Assembly (NCBI GenBank): GCA_951812925.1
Contig: OX638371.1
Span: forward strand, 113,421,124-113,485,123
Direction of reading: 5' to 3'
Source of the DNA: Calliopum simillimum
Taxonomy: Eukaryota; Arthropoda; Insecta; Diptera; Lauxaniidae
DNA: 64,000 nucleotides
A program made the position numbers and the translations under genes. Positions 33,366-45,223 of the stretch are shown piece by piece. A model generated the notes under the pieces. That model ran no database searches. It saw only the letters and a program-made list of their open reading frames with translations, and was not told where the DNA came from. How positions within the stretch are numbered: the first letter of the stretch is position 1; the number at the start of each line of letters is the position of its first letter.

Positions 33366-33890
33366 CTAAATTGCGTAGACCATATAAACGCAGTGATTAG
33401 TAAAATTTACTACGCATTGAAATATCTCAGGATGACTTCTTCTTTTGTGCCAGTTCAACAGTTGATAGTTCCTATCATAACATATTCAGAGGTAGCGTAT
33501 AGTAAGCTTGATTCCTGTTCATTATATAAATTACAAGTTGCATATAACAATGCAGCGCGTTTTGTGTACGGCTATTGATACCGTACAATATTTCAATTGA
33601 CAATATTTCCCTTTATAGTCACAGGATTCTAAATTGCAGTATTGTCAATTAAAAAAAAGAAACTGTATCTTTTTTCACAGTGTTAAAATGCCAAAATATT
33701 TGTATGACAAATTACATTTCAGTCTTTCTTATCGTAGTTTAAGCTTCACAATACCGCTATATAATTATCTGAACTCTTCCAAACTATTTTTTATCAACGC
33801 TTTTCGCCTTTGAAATGCTCTACCAAGAGATATAAAATGCATATCAAATAAGATGAACTTTAAGCAACAGATCTTTCAATACTTTTCTTA
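33366..33890 (+). pseudogene. Jockey-superfamily-like LINE reverse transcriptase C-terminal relic
   Basis: The plus frame from about 33366 reads NCVDHINAVISKIYYALKYL, then RMTSSFVPVQQLIVPIITYS and LQVAYNNAARFVYGY. This is the stretch downstream of the RT palm in many insect non-LTR elements (pattern H......IY..LR.L.....P....L...L..P...Y...VY......LQ...N...RF..G). After a stop, a different frame continues with YSHRILNCS, KMPKYLYDKLHFSLSYRS, FINAFRL, a stop replacing the expected W, then NALPRDIK. The final F.....LWN.LP..IR motif is typical for the C-terminus. The 3' flank is AT- and A-rich (33965-33979, 34077-34088). Dead, 5' truncated copy. Confidence 0.8.
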
Positions 33891-34517
33891 AATTAATTTT
33901 AAATTAAATAATCCTCAGTATCTTTCTCTTCTTTCTATTTTACTATATGTCTGCGAATATAATTAAAAAAAAAAATTTGTTGAAATTAATATAATATTAT
34001 GTATGTATTTAGATTTTTAAATTTTATAAACTATTCTTCTGTTTCTGGTCCCATTATATTTATTTTGTATTTACTCAAAAAAAAAAATTTCTTATGTACT
34101 AATGTGTAATACTTTTAACAAATGAAAAAATGAACCCATGAACTCTTTCTTGGTAGCTCAGAAATCTTATCAGACCTTCTCTGTGGGCAAATAACGCCGT
34201 TGGACAATTTTAAAATTAAAATTTGCGATTTCGGAATTTTTAAGCGAACTGTGTTTGAAATGAAAAAGATGAGGCCTAAGAAGACGATAACACTTTCAAA
34301 ATTTTTAACAAAAAACTAATGTTTTGTCATGCATGCTTTGACCAAGAAAAATACGGAGAAAAATATAGCCATTTGACTTTATAATTTTTTGTGTTTGAAC
34401 TTTACAGTAAGGTAAATATCATAAAAATATATATTGACTTTAAAATTCTAGTAAAAATATTTATGTTGCGACAGACATTTTCTTAATATACAAATTTTAT
34501 ACCTCTTCATCATTTGG
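33891..34517. other. AT-rich DNA, probably 3' UTR or tail of the LINE relic then unique sequence
   Basis: A-runs at about 33965-33978 and 34077-34088 could be poly-A-like tails. Nothing else recognised. Confidence 0.35.
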
Positions 34518-34577
34518 GCCAGCAGTGTAGAGGATATGTTTTTTTTATCACACGGACGAGCCACGGTTCGAAGCCTA
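34518..34577 (+). repeat. tRNA-like sequence
   Basis: The plus strand has an A-box-like GGGCCAGCAGTGTAGAGG (34517-34534) and a B-box-like GGTTCGAAGCC (34566-34576). Spacing is short, and the arms of a tRNA cloverleaf do not all form. A palindrome (GCCTAGTTACTAGGC) follows immediately. Likely a tRNA-derived relic, not a functional gene. Confidence 0.35.
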
Positions 34578-36400
34578 GTTACTAGGCTATAAGTTCATTC
34601 GAAAATTCTAAATTGACTAAAACAACAAGTTGAAATTTAATTCAGTAGGGGGTTATCACTATTTTGACTTGAAATTCTGGTAAGACTTATTGGAAATAAA
34701 ATAGTTCGTAGTTTAAATTTTTTTTTTCTCTGTACATCAAGTGGACATTTGAAATAATCATAAACAGCCGTTCCATGCCGATTTCGTTGCAAAAACCGAT
34801 AAAATTTGCGATTTTTTTGTGGACTTTGGAGAGGTGCCAATGTTGAAAAAACGGTAAATTGTGACGAACACTTCTTCATATAATTGTCTATAATTTCCAC
34901 ATTTTTAAAATTTTTTAATGCACAGAACATTTTTGGAAAGGAATTGATTCAGGCTATAGACACATGGTAAATTTTTATAAATTTTCGTACTTGACAAAAA
35001 GTACTAAATTTAGTACTAAAATTATAAAAACGGTCCATGATCTACATTTTGGACGTTCCAAAATATATTTTATGAAAATAAAAAATGGACCTTTCATAAG
35101 AGTCGCCCAGTTAAAATCAAAATTTTTTTTTTATATTAGTTTTTTTTTTTTGGATTGTTGGCTCTCTAGCTATCCAAAAATATCAATATCCCAAAAACAA
35201 AAAAAGACCGTGTAAAAACAGAATTAGGTGTATATGATTTTTCTTAGCGAAAAGTTTGAATTATTTTAATTATAAAATTTTATTAGAATTAAAAAGAAAC
35301 GTTTCTAAGAAATCTATGTACGACTCACCATTTTTTATTTTTTGGTGATTCAAAAGATATAGCATCTAATGGATAATTTTAAAAAGTATTTAAAACAAAA
35401 GTAACAAAAGAAACCATTAAGTTTTGAATTGCTGCTTAAAAACATGGATTACATAATTTTATTCGTTTGGAATTCCTCTTACAACAGAAACTTCCAATCA
35501 ATAAATGTAGGCATAATGATTACATCAAGCACTTGGGTCGGTCTTTTAATTGTGGTATCTTGTGTTAAATATTTATTGTTATTCTGTAAAAACCACAAAA
35601 GAAAATCATTGATCTATGAGCATCAAATGGAAGTTGATGAAGTGATCATCAAGTGAATTGAACAATATAATGTCGGCAAAACCGGAATATGTAAAACAAC
35701 AAAGCCATAAGGAGAACAACTCTTTTGACCAGAAGCAAACTGTTGTGCTTCAACAAAGTTTACTTGCCATGAGCCATGGCAATGAATTGTCGGAGTGAAG
35801 TTAAGGTTTATTACTTAAAAAACAATAAGAGTTTGTGGTACATAGGTAATTGCTATAAGTCATCCAGCGAACCCTTAGTGATTTCATGACATTTTTGAGT
35901 GACTGACTGACTGACTTTAGTGCTGTTCGTCGTTGCAACAGTTTGTTAAATTATTTTCGTTTCTTTTTGTTTTTATGGCATGACATGCTTGACTGCATCT
36001 GGCGAAAGCAATGCATAAAGATTCAACCAAGTGGAGCAGCCAAGCGTCAGTGACAACTGCAGGTCAAAGTTGACTCAAGAGAGTTGTTGTTCTTTTCTGG
36101 GTATTTCGAGGAAAAAAAAAAAAAAAAATTAATCAGAAAAAGATAATCATTTGAAACATAAAAAAGGGTAAAACAATTATTTAGATCTAATTTGTTAAAA
36201 AATTCTCAAAATTATTTTAAACTGCGATGGAAATATGTAGATGAATTTTTAAAAACGTTTAAATTCTACAAAAAAAAAAAAACAAAACTATTTATTTAGC
36301 ACGAATTTGTCAGCTAGATTACAGTCGGCTACATCAAAAATAAAGTCTTTATTAAATACAATTACTTTTTGTAAAAAAAGCAGCTCTAAATTATTTCTCA
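34578..36400. other. AT-rich low-copy DNA, no supported gene
   Basis: ORFs of 75-97 codons (34637-34930 minus, 34964-35215 plus, 35429-35656 plus) show no recognised domain. The last encodes a possible hydrophobic segment but has no context. Homopolymer A at about 36113-36128. Confidence 0.45.
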
Positions 36401-36409
36401 TAATTTTCT

Positions 36410-37000
36410 TTAGAATTCTTTGAGCCCTATCCGGAACTCCAATCAGAACTACTCTACGGATAGTCATTTTTGGATACTTAGTAAAAGACCGAACATTTTT
36501 TCGATTTAAATGAAAAGTACAAATATTTTGCACAAATTTTACTAAATATTTTCTTTACAAGTTTTCGAACACAGCCTAGAACTCATATAAGAACTCCTCT
36601 ACGATAAAATTTTAATTTTCGGATACTTAAAAAAACCGAATTTTTTTTGTTGATTTTTCGATTAAAATGAAAAGCACGAATGATTCGGAAAAGTGTCGCT
36701 AGGATTTTCTTTAGAACTGTACGAGCACTATCCAGATCTGTAATTATTTTCTGAAAAATTTTTTATAAAAAAGTTTTGAAGATTTTTTCACAAAAAATAA
36801 AAAAAAAAGTACAAAGAACTCCAGAACTCTTTCTTGTGAGCTCAATAATGTTACAATATCAGAACTCGAAGTGAAAAACATGGCGCTGATCAAAAAACGG
36901 TACACCAATTTTTGGTCCAATTTCGCAGAAATACTTCGAATTTGGTGAAAGAACTCCAGAACTATTCCCAACGGACCCAGAAATCTAAAAAAATTATTGG
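36410..37000. repeat. Diverged tandem repeat and CCAGAACT repeat
   Basis: Three diverged units of about 145-150 bp start near 36412, 36560 and 36710. They are marked by GAACTCCAATCAGAACTACT / GAACTCATATAAGAACTCCT / TTCTTTAGAACTGTACGAGC and by GGATACTTA. From about 36815 the sequence is a relative of the repeat at 2540-2800 (AACTCCAGAACTATTCCCAA). Confidence 0.5.
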
Positions 37001-37175
37001 TTTTCGAAAATCACGGATCCTGCATAAGACGTCTTGTCGGAGTTTCAACTCATTTATTTTCAAGATACGTTATGTTATTACACGCTTTTTATTTATCAAG
37101 TACTTCGGTTCAGTTCTTGACAACACTTGGATATGAAAAAGAAACAAACAAATACTACACTGACCAGTCTTGTTT

Positions 37176-37206
37176 GATTTGCTTCAGTTCAGTTCAGTTC
37201 AGTTCA
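37176..37206. repeat. (AGTTC)n microsatellite
   Basis: CTTCAGTTCAGTTCAGTTCA: about five AGTTC units. Confidence 0.85.
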
Positions 37207-37636
37207 TATACTGTAGTTGTAGTGAACAGTAGTTCAAAATGTTACTTTAGTGACAAAAGTCGTTGTTTGCTCTTTTCTTTGTGCCTCTTTTATGCTTACG
37301 CTCTCTTTCTCTCGCGAAAGTGTATGAAAGCTACTAGTTATAATCCTGGGCTATCAATGCATTGCAAAAATTAACAGTAGATTTTCTACTCCCACGTTTT
37401 ATACTGACCTAAAGTATTTGTATGTACAAAATGCAGTACAATGAAGTATTTGTTAGAATCAAATTTTTTTGACACTGATAAAACAATCCAGTGCAAAAAT
37501 GAAATCAGTGTACACTGTACAGTGTAGATTTGAATCTTGAGTTTTTTGGATCAAATACCCACTGATAGAAGTTTCATTAAAATGCTTCCATCCGTTTTTG
37601 AGAAAAAGCTTTGGCACAGATATAGAAATATTCATA
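37207..37636. other. Low-copy DNA, nothing recognised
   Basis: No gene, RNA or element boundary seen before the CCCAGTG element. Confidence 0.4.
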
Positions 37637-37745
37637 CCCAGTGTGCCAGACGGTTCATATCTTCGCTTTTTTACCCGTTACGGATCCGTTACTGATCCGT
37701 TGGCGGGAGAGATTCCTAAAAAAAAAGCGAATCTGGCACACTGGG
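37637..37745. mobile_element. CCCAGTGTGCC element, 109-bp minimal copy
   Basis: Left end CCCAGTGTGCCAGACGGTTC, right end TCTGGCACACTGGG, TA flanks at 37635-37636 and 37746-37747. The left half is nearly identical to 22524-22620 (CCGTTACGGATCCGTTACTG, TTGGCGGGAGAGATTCC). The right half of the palindrome is deleted except for the last 14 bp. Confidence 0.8.
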
Positions 37746-37747
37746 TA

Positions 37748-39057
37748 AGTTATAACTCGAATGAAAATAGCTTTTACGTCGTTTCATAGGCAATTTTTTA
37801 ACTATAAAACTGACAAAAGATTTAGTTTTTAGTTGCCACTGACTCCTTTATTTGGCGATTTTTTCAGCTTGAGTTGCAGTACTATGAACTGTAACAGCTT
37901 TTCGCATTTTCTTAAAGAAAACTGTTTTCACACACATTGCTTTTCCCATTAAGCACTATAACAGATAACCATTTGTTTTGAATGCAACAAGAATCCTAAA
38001 TCTTATCTAAGTATATGCCCATTTGTGGCCGTGTTGAAACTTTTTTACCGCTCACTTTTTATTTCATGTGTAACATAATGCGGATAGGAAACAATCCAGC
38101 CTCTCCTTGTAATGTTACAATGACAACTTTAACAATACCATTAAATAAAATGACAAGAACAAAACCAAAACATGTGTAAATTCCCTTTTTTTTGTCCTTT
38201 TTTCTTTTCAAATAGAGCTTTTTCCTTTGCTTTGCTTTGTCTCAAGGGGATACAATAGTAACTACATGGACCAGAGCGACAATTTAGATTTTTCTTGCAC
38301 AATTGAAATTGCCAAATATTCAAAAGAAAGGACCTTTTTATAAAAAAAAAGAAACAAAAATAAAATTGAATTGCTAAATCCATAAAAATACGGTTCTTTT
38401 ATCCAAAGAACGTTAAGCAAAGAGGGTGGTTTTAAAAGCTAAGCAACGTAAAAAGCGTCAGAATTTAAATCAATGGGCATAAAATAAAATTTATATTATT
38501 GCTACTAAAATTATGACATTTTAATTTAATTTACTATTCTGTTATATTGTGTTTGTTCACTTAGTATTCCGAAACTAAGAAAAAATTAGGAAAAATTGAT
38601 ATTTTTTTTTAAATAAGTACTAAAACGAAAGCAGGGAGAATTGCCCTTTAAAATAGTTTTGTATGAAAATGATACAAGTTAACGTGTCCTGGGCGAATTT
38701 GGGATATGAAGAGTTATGTCGGTGAATTTTTACAAGAAACCACATTATTTCCGAAATTCGACCGTTTCCATTTCACTTGGAAGGAACAACTCAGCGGTAA
38801 GCTAAAACAAAAAAACTCTCAAATAGGAACTAGTCAGCTTATTTTCTTTTCAGGCGCGTGACATTGCCCACTTTAGAATTTTTTCCATGATACAACTAAC
38901 AAGGCAATGATTATATCAGATGGCGTTTCTTGTTTTTTTTTTTTTTTTTTGAGTTTCAAGCAATAACTTTTTTGTAGGCATTTGTCGCTCGAAAAACGAT
39001 TTGATTTTGTCCTTCCTTTTGCTCTGTTTGACAATCTGTCGTTACCTTTTTAATTGT
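37748..39057. other. Low-copy AT-rich DNA, no supported gene
   Basis: No recognised feature. T-run at about 38933-38950. Confidence 0.45.
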
Positions 39058-39061
39058 TTAA

Positions 39062-39781
39062 GGCAGGTTTTCACCTTGTGGGGTCAAAAAGTGCTCTTTT
39101 TTTAAGAATTTTTTTTTGAGAAAACGGTTAAAGATACAGCGCTGAAATTTTCGTCTGAATATGACCATATATTTATTCAAAGAATACAATTTTTGATCTT
39201 GAAAAAATCCAAAAAAGGGGGGGGAGGGGGCGCCCATTGGTGGCGGCATGCATTTTGCTCCCGTGCAGGATTGGCTCAAAACCCGTGATCTGAAACAAAA
39301 AAACCGAACACATTCTTAATTAGTATCGTATCATCTATCAAATGACCCTCAATCATGAAAAAAAATCAAAATTCCAAAAGTTATGAGGTTTTGAAAAAAA
39401 AAAAAGTGAATTTTCGCTTTTTTTCTGTACTGATTATTTTTTTAAATAAACAATTTCCAATATTTTTGGCTGGTTATGGGTCATTTGTTAGAAAAAACCC
39501 TAAGGAACATTTAAAAAAAATTTTGGTGACGATTGGTTCATTGTAGCGTCTTCAATCCTGTACGTAAGGTCCAAAAACATGGTTCTGAGAAAAACGCGTT
39601 TAAAGTGTCAAAGCGCGCTCGGCCGGTGCTCGACAGTGCTCTATGTAACGGGCTAAAACTTTCGAAATTTTTCAGATTTTGATCTGAAACTTCTACAGCA
39701 CATTTTTGGAACATATATCTACACGATAAGACAAAAAAAAAAAAAATCGATTTTTTTGACCCCACAAGGTGAAAACCTGCC
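39062..39781. mobile_element. TTAA-flanked TIR element (piggyBac- or Kolobok-like, non-autonomous)
   Basis: A 720-bp element with about 29-bp TIRs: GGCAGGTTTTCACCTTGTGG (then GGTCAAAAA) on the left, and its reverse complement ending CACAAGGTGAAAACCTGCC on the right. TTAA is duplicated at 39058-39061 and 39782-39785. A TTAA target is the hallmark of piggyBac and Kolobok superfamilies; the GG start is less like piggyBac, whose ends usually start CCC. No transposase is encoded. A G-run (GGGGGGGAGGGGGCGCCC) sits near 39217-39235. Confidence 0.8.
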
Positions 39782-39785
39782 TTAA

Positions 39786-40673
39786 TGCGTCACTCCCTCG
39801 CCATATTTAATGTCATCAAAATCATTGTATCGGTTTAGCCGTGACAGTAGTGATGAGCAAACGAATACTAAGACCATAGCAGTCTTGTTCTTGTTCTTGG
39901 TCATTGATTTTTGGTCCTGGTAACGATATTGAGCTTATCCTTGGTCTTGTGCATTAAATTTTGGTCTTGAAATAGAGTGTTGAGCATGCAGTATTTTTAG
40001 ATTTTATTTTCTTCAAAGCAGTTGGGTTTTTAAATGCTAAATTTCCGTTCAAAGTTGTTAACATGCTTTCTTAGGGTTCAGTTTAACTCCACTTTGAATT
40101 TCATAAAAATCAGTGCAGAGGCTTAGCCGTGGCAACTTATTTTTAATAAGGGGTGTACCACCCCCACTTTTCAGAAGGTGTTTCTTCTATGCAGTGCCTC
40201 TCTTCAAAACAGCGCACAAATGATCTGTCCACCTCAGGTCCATGGCCAAGATGGTTATATGTTTTAAGGGAAAATTTGTATATTCTCAAAAAGGAAATTG
40301 CTTTCTTATTAAACTAGGTTTACTGAATAAGCTCAAAACCGAAAGACGTGAAAGGATACCTTCGGTTATTGCAATCAAAATGAAATCTTATTATTAACTT
40401 GCTTTGCAATTTAAGAATTGCAACACTGGTTTTTTTTGTCAGTGTGAAGTGTGGTGGTAACTCTATTCCAGTCTCTCAAATTTAAATTTGGAGCCCAGCT
40501 GTAGAAATTTATGCCTCTGGAAGGTAACTGTTAAGTTCTGCCACTTGATCATTGTTGTTGTTTACACTTAACCCTCCAAAGCGCATGTGTGAAATTTGCA
40601 AATCCTTTTTTCTGCATTTTCAAATGTTGTTGTTCAATATGCAAAATTTTGTGTTTCATTTTTGTTTTGTGGT
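39786..40673. other. Low-copy DNA with TTGGTCTTG-rich repeat (39850-39985)
   Basis: The TTGTTCTTGTTCTTGGTCA and CCTTGGTCTTG text resembles 2240-2300. At 40119-40160, GCTTAGCCGTGG and GGTGTACCACCCCC resemble 60995-61050. No gene seen. Confidence 0.4.
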
Positions 40674-41196
40674 CCATGCAACATGCTTAAGTACATAAGT
40701 ATGTAGGTACATTTCACAAAAACAAAAAGTACGAGAACTAGTTAATATAAACAAATAAATCATTCTCAAAGTACTTACTATAGCGAATCAAGATTTGCTT
40801 AAAAAACTAAGGCCTTGTCAATTATACCTACCATAAAATTTTCGATTTTTAGATTATTTATACGTACATCGCTTTCTGAATTACCTTTTACATGTTACCA
40901 GTATTTTGAATACCCTGTTTAATAGTGGCTAAAATAGCAACATCTACAACTTCCGTTGACTATATCTCTGAAACTAGATCCAAGCGAAAGTTTTTGATTT
41001 TACGTAAATATTTTTGATTTTTAGCACCAAAACGCTTTCTCAAAATTAAATTTTTATAAAAAGTTGGTTGTGGACAAAAGCAACTTTAGTTTAACTAATT
41101 TAGGGTCTCTGATTTATAATTTGCTAACCGTTTTTTCTTATCAGTTTTGAGATCTGAGTTATTCTTGATTTACAGTGCCTAGGGCATTGATCTACT

Positions 41197-41378
41197 TCTT
41201 TAAACCATAACTTTAACTTTTCCAATTGGATCATTGCTTTCTTAGATATCATCAAAAGAAGAAAAGGTATACAAATTTAATATAGTCCTTTACAGGGATT
41301 TATAATACCTTTACTTCCATAGATGATATCTCGGAAAGTAATGATCCAATTGAAATAGCTAAAGATATGGTTAAAGAA
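41197..41378. repeat. Inverted repeat (57-bp arms)
   Basis: Left arm ends TTCCAATTGGATCATTGCTT and TTAGATATCATC. Right arm starts GATGATATCTCGGAAAGTAA, then TGATCCAATTGAA and ATGGTTAAAGAA. The same structure is in copy 2 at about 48456-48638, and a diverged relative lies at 47140-47270. Confidence 0.65.
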
Positions 41379-42344
41379 GGAAGCTTAGGATTATTAGATA
41401 CTGTTGACAAAAGTGAAGTACACTTCTTCCTGGATGTACGCCATATGTCAGAAATTTGCGTTTTCTGCACTTTAAATTAAAAATAACTCGGAGCTCAGAC
41501 CTGATAGAAGAAAATGGTTGCCAGATTCGGAATCAGCAATCCTGAATTAGTCACAAAGGTCAAATTCGGATTTTTGCGTTTTTATAGAGTTCTTGAGATT
41601 TTCTCGGATGTGCGTGGGGATATATTAGTGTAGAAAATTAAAAGTTTATTACCTTTGAAAAATTGTATTATCCTTTAGATATTTTGCTGGAAGGACTCCT
41701 TATGGTTCATAAAATGTTTTTTTTTTTTTTGTTTCAATGGGCGTACAAATCCTTAAATAATTTTTTTTTTTTCTACTTTTGTGTATAATAAAATCACTTG
41801 TTCATCAATGTAAATTGTGTATCCTGTGCTGTGATTTTCCTTCTTTTTTTTTTTTTGTTCAATTTTTCACAGCAACAAAATCAAAATTTTTTTTAATAAA
41901 AATCACTACAATTTCTCAGTAAAAAAATTGTTAAATTCGGTAGTTTAATTTCTTAGTCACACTACAAACTTCGATTAACATTTCCTTTGAAAAATCACTT
42001 TAATCAAATCATCCTTTTGAATTTTTTTACTTCCTAACTTTCTCCACGCACAACAGACGACAGAACGACAGACATCAACAGATTCTCTCCAACGAATGAG
42101 CAAAGCATCGTGTAAAGCGGCGCAAAGAAGCGCAAGCACTTCCAGTGGCCACCATATGTATTCCAGTTGGAAGTTTTTTTTTCAGAAGAAAAGCAGACAA
42201 AAACAAAATCAAAAAGCCGCAGCGGGAAAAAAGGGAATATAAAGTTTGAGCAACGAAGCTTGGAGCAAAGCAAAGAATACAAATAAATGAGCAAAGAAAA
42301 ATGTTGTTTTGTTGTTGCTTTTTGTTTTTGTTTTTCCTTCGCCG

Positions 42345-42413
42345 GTAGTTTCAGTGGCGTGGTGGTAAATTTACACTTTAAGAGTTTAGTACCTGGAGAC
42401 CGATCCCTGCTCG
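42345..42413 (+). repeat. tRNA-like sequence (copy 1)
   Basis: A-box-like TGGCGTGGTGGTAAAT (42354-42369) and B-box-like AGACCGATCCC (42397-42407) with tRNA-like spacing. The identical segment is at 49604-49672. Cloverleaf pairing is incomplete; likely a tRNA-derived repeat. Confidence 0.35.
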
Positions 42414-42849
42414 GTCAACAATCTGGTCTTATTATTTTAGTCGATGTTTTTATTCATAGCTATTTTTTGTTATGAAACTTTACCTTTTCACCTCTAATAG
42501 TCATGCTTTCAAAATGATAAATAAACCGATGAAAATAATAATAAGAAAGAACTCGGAAAGAATCGAATGGTATAGAAAAATATCAAAAACTCAAATAGAA
42601 TGCCCTAAAATATTTCGTCTTTTATATGGGGGCTGAAATATCTTATCTTCAAAGGATCAAAACTCGAAAAACAAGAGTCCTATTGGAAAAATCTGAAAGG
42701 ATATTTTGATAACGAAGAGTGCGGCTATTCGATGCTATTAATAAAAAAGAATTTCACCTTTTTTTGTAGGTACGCTATGAGACTGAACAAAGCGTTTTCT
42801 TCAATTTCAAGCAAGGATATTTCAAAATCCTGCAGGTATAACGACAGTT

Positions 42850-43796
42850 CTGCTGATGAAGATCGATTCAGCGTCAAAAAAGGACATAAAACTGCACCGA
42901 ATTTCCTCAAAATATGTTGTACCATTTGCGAGAAATAGCATTTGATGTGTTTTTCTTGTATGGGAGGTTCCACGCGTACAAGCGATATTTTGCCCACTTT
43001 CAGGTCGTAGGTGCCAAATAGCAAGTAGGCTCCCTACATTTAAATTCAGAAAGATTGCTTTTGTAGTTTTCTATTTATAGCGTATTATATTTTTGTGGGC
43101 GGTGCCACGCCCTTCAACGAAATTTCCCAATACAATGACATATCACATATTAATCCTTGTTTGCAGTGGTAACATCTCCTAAATTTTCATTAAAATTATT
43201 GGAGTCGTTTTCAAGTAATATTGAATCAAAATTTTTAATGGTTAAAAAGGAGGCGTGGTACTTCTGTGATACCGTCCACTTTTCGGTTATTACAAGGCAT
43301 TAATAAGTAGTACCTACACACCAAATTTCATTAAAATATCTTGTAACATTTGCGAGAAATAGCATTTAACGTATTTTGCTTGTATGGGAGGTTCCACGCA
43401 CAACGGCGATATTTCGCCCACTTTCATAACAGAGATGTCTTTAAGCAATTGCGTACCTCACAGTTAATTCCAGAATGTTTGCTTTATTAGTTTTCTTTTT
43501 ATACCGTTTCATATTTTTGTGGGCGGTGCCACGCCCTTCAACGAGTTTTTCCAATATAACGGCGTATCACATATTAATCCTTGTTTACAGAGGTAACATC
43601 TCCTAAATTTTCATTAAAATTATTGGAGTCGTTCTCGAGAAATATTGAATCAAAATTTTCAAGGGCTGAAAAGTGTGCGTGGCACTTCTTCGATCCCGCC
43701 GAATTTTTGTCTGTTACAAGGTATTATTAAGCAGTACCCGCTCCCCAAATTTTATTCAAATACCTTGCATGGTTTGCGAGTTATGACTAAATCAAA

Positions 43797-43879
<83 letters not shown>

Positions 43880-43940
43880 AATTTAGGGCAGTGCCACGCC
43901 CTCTGGTGAGCATTCGGAAAGTTCAAACCTAGCTCATTCT
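42850..43940. repeat. 424-bp tandem repeat (copy 1)
   Basis: Successive units share CTTGTATGGGAGGTTCCACG (42955, 43379) and GTGGGCGGTGCCACGCCC (43095, 43519), exactly 424 bp apart, with many point differences. The GGGCGGTGCCACGCCC core is self-complementary. The same array is at 50110-51120. Confidence 0.75.
43794..43880. repeat. (AAAT)n microsatellite, only in copy 1
   Basis: About 20 AAAT units. Copy 2 has just CAAATTTAAAATTTAGGG at the corresponding place (about 51050). Confidence 0.95.
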
Positions 43941-44857
43941 TCATTGTATGCTAATATCTAACACTGTTCCAAGTTTCATTGAAATCGCTGTAGCCGTTTT
44001 CGAGAAAAAAAATATTGAGTACAAAAACACAAACAAAAAAACAAACAATTTTAGCTCGTATAAGAAGAGAAGATTTACACAAATAAATAAACGGTGGAGC
44101 GTAAGTTCATTTCTTTATTCAAAGGCCAAGCAACAAAAAATCAACGAATAGTTTTATTTAAAAAAATGTTGTGACATTTAACCAGTTTTTAAAATATTCA
44201 AGGGTCGAAGGTGAAGAAATTTTATTTTTCGATAAAATTTGATTTGATTTAAAAGAGACTGAAAACTTAAGAAATAAAACTCTCATTAGTCACATATGGC
44301 CCCAGTGCCCCGTACCGAAATACAGTACTTTATAAATTTATTTTTAAAGTACAATCTGTACTATTTATATAAAATTACTTATAAGAAAACTATATGTAAC
44401 GCAGTTACGCAAAATATACCAAACCGATTTGAATCTTTTTTTAAAAACATTTTACGCGTGCTAAGAACCAAACTTGCATACTTATTTTTTTGACTTTCAA
44501 AAGAAAAACCTTTTTTTTGGCATGAAAGTGTTGAAAAAAAAAAATTCAATGCTACCATAAAAATTATATTTTGCATCTGCGTTGTTACTGCCTATGCTGT
44601 TTCATGAATTACTAGAACACAACAGGGAGGTGCAACTCCCGTCCCCCTCAGCGGTATCTTACCCCCTTACGAACCTTCTACAGACCATAACAAATAATTA
44701 AAAAAAAATTATGTAAATCGGCCATGTAGCTTCCGCGTCCATAACCCAATGGGGAATGGAGCGCTCTAAAGCAGCACTGAAGCACATCTCTCTCGTTGCC
44801 AAAAGCGCTGAAATTAACATTGGCATGTCATTGGAAGGAAGTGCTTTGTCCTCGCTA

Positions 44858-44955
44858 CCAGAAATGCTCTTTGGATGCGCATCGCTCTCGCATCCAGAAA
44901 TGCTGTTTGGATGCGCATCGCTCTCGCATTTAGAAATGCTCTTTGGATGCTTTTT
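44858..44955. repeat. 36-bp minisatellite (copy 1)
   Basis: GAAATGCTCTTTGGATGCG units start at 44861, 44897 and 44933, 36 bp apart, each with CATCGCTCTCGCAT-type text. Further units lie at 45298-45340. Because 36 is a multiple of three, both strands stay open, giving 12-residue peptide repeats that are not evidence of a gene. Confidence 0.8.
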
Positions 44956-45133
44956 AGATGACAATAAAAATATTTAAAAAATTAATTTTTAATTGAAATT
45001 TTACGTCTTTCGCCACAAAGACTCATCAGACTATTATTTTTTTTTTTTTTATGTAATTATATTTATTTTTATTTTACTAAATTAATTATTAATTATAATT
45101 GAAAAATTGCATGTTGAAAAACTTTTGTGTTAA

Positions 45134-45223
45134 GGTCTGGGCCGGAGATGAACCGAGGACCTCACGGTTGATACGACTCTTAATCGCAGTGCCAGTCGCT
45201 AGACCACTGCTCCATCCTCGCGC
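45134..45223 (-). repeat. tRNA-like sequence (copy 1)
   Basis: On the minus strand: GCAGTGGTCTAGCGACTGGC (A-box-like, about 45207-45188) and CCTCGGTTCATCTCCGGC (B-box-like, about 45160-45143), with a plausible total length of about 80-90 nt. The start GCGAGGA and the end do not form a clean acceptor stem. The copy at 52320-52410 is nearly identical. tRNA-derived (SINE-head-like) rather than a proven gene. Confidence 0.45.

Noticed and set aside
42034..43024. Pairs of identical ORFs in both duplicate copies (for example 86 and 99 codons) as conserved genes
   Set aside because: Identity reflects the recent duplication of the whole DNA, not selection. The ORFs overlap antisense partners and have no recognised domain.
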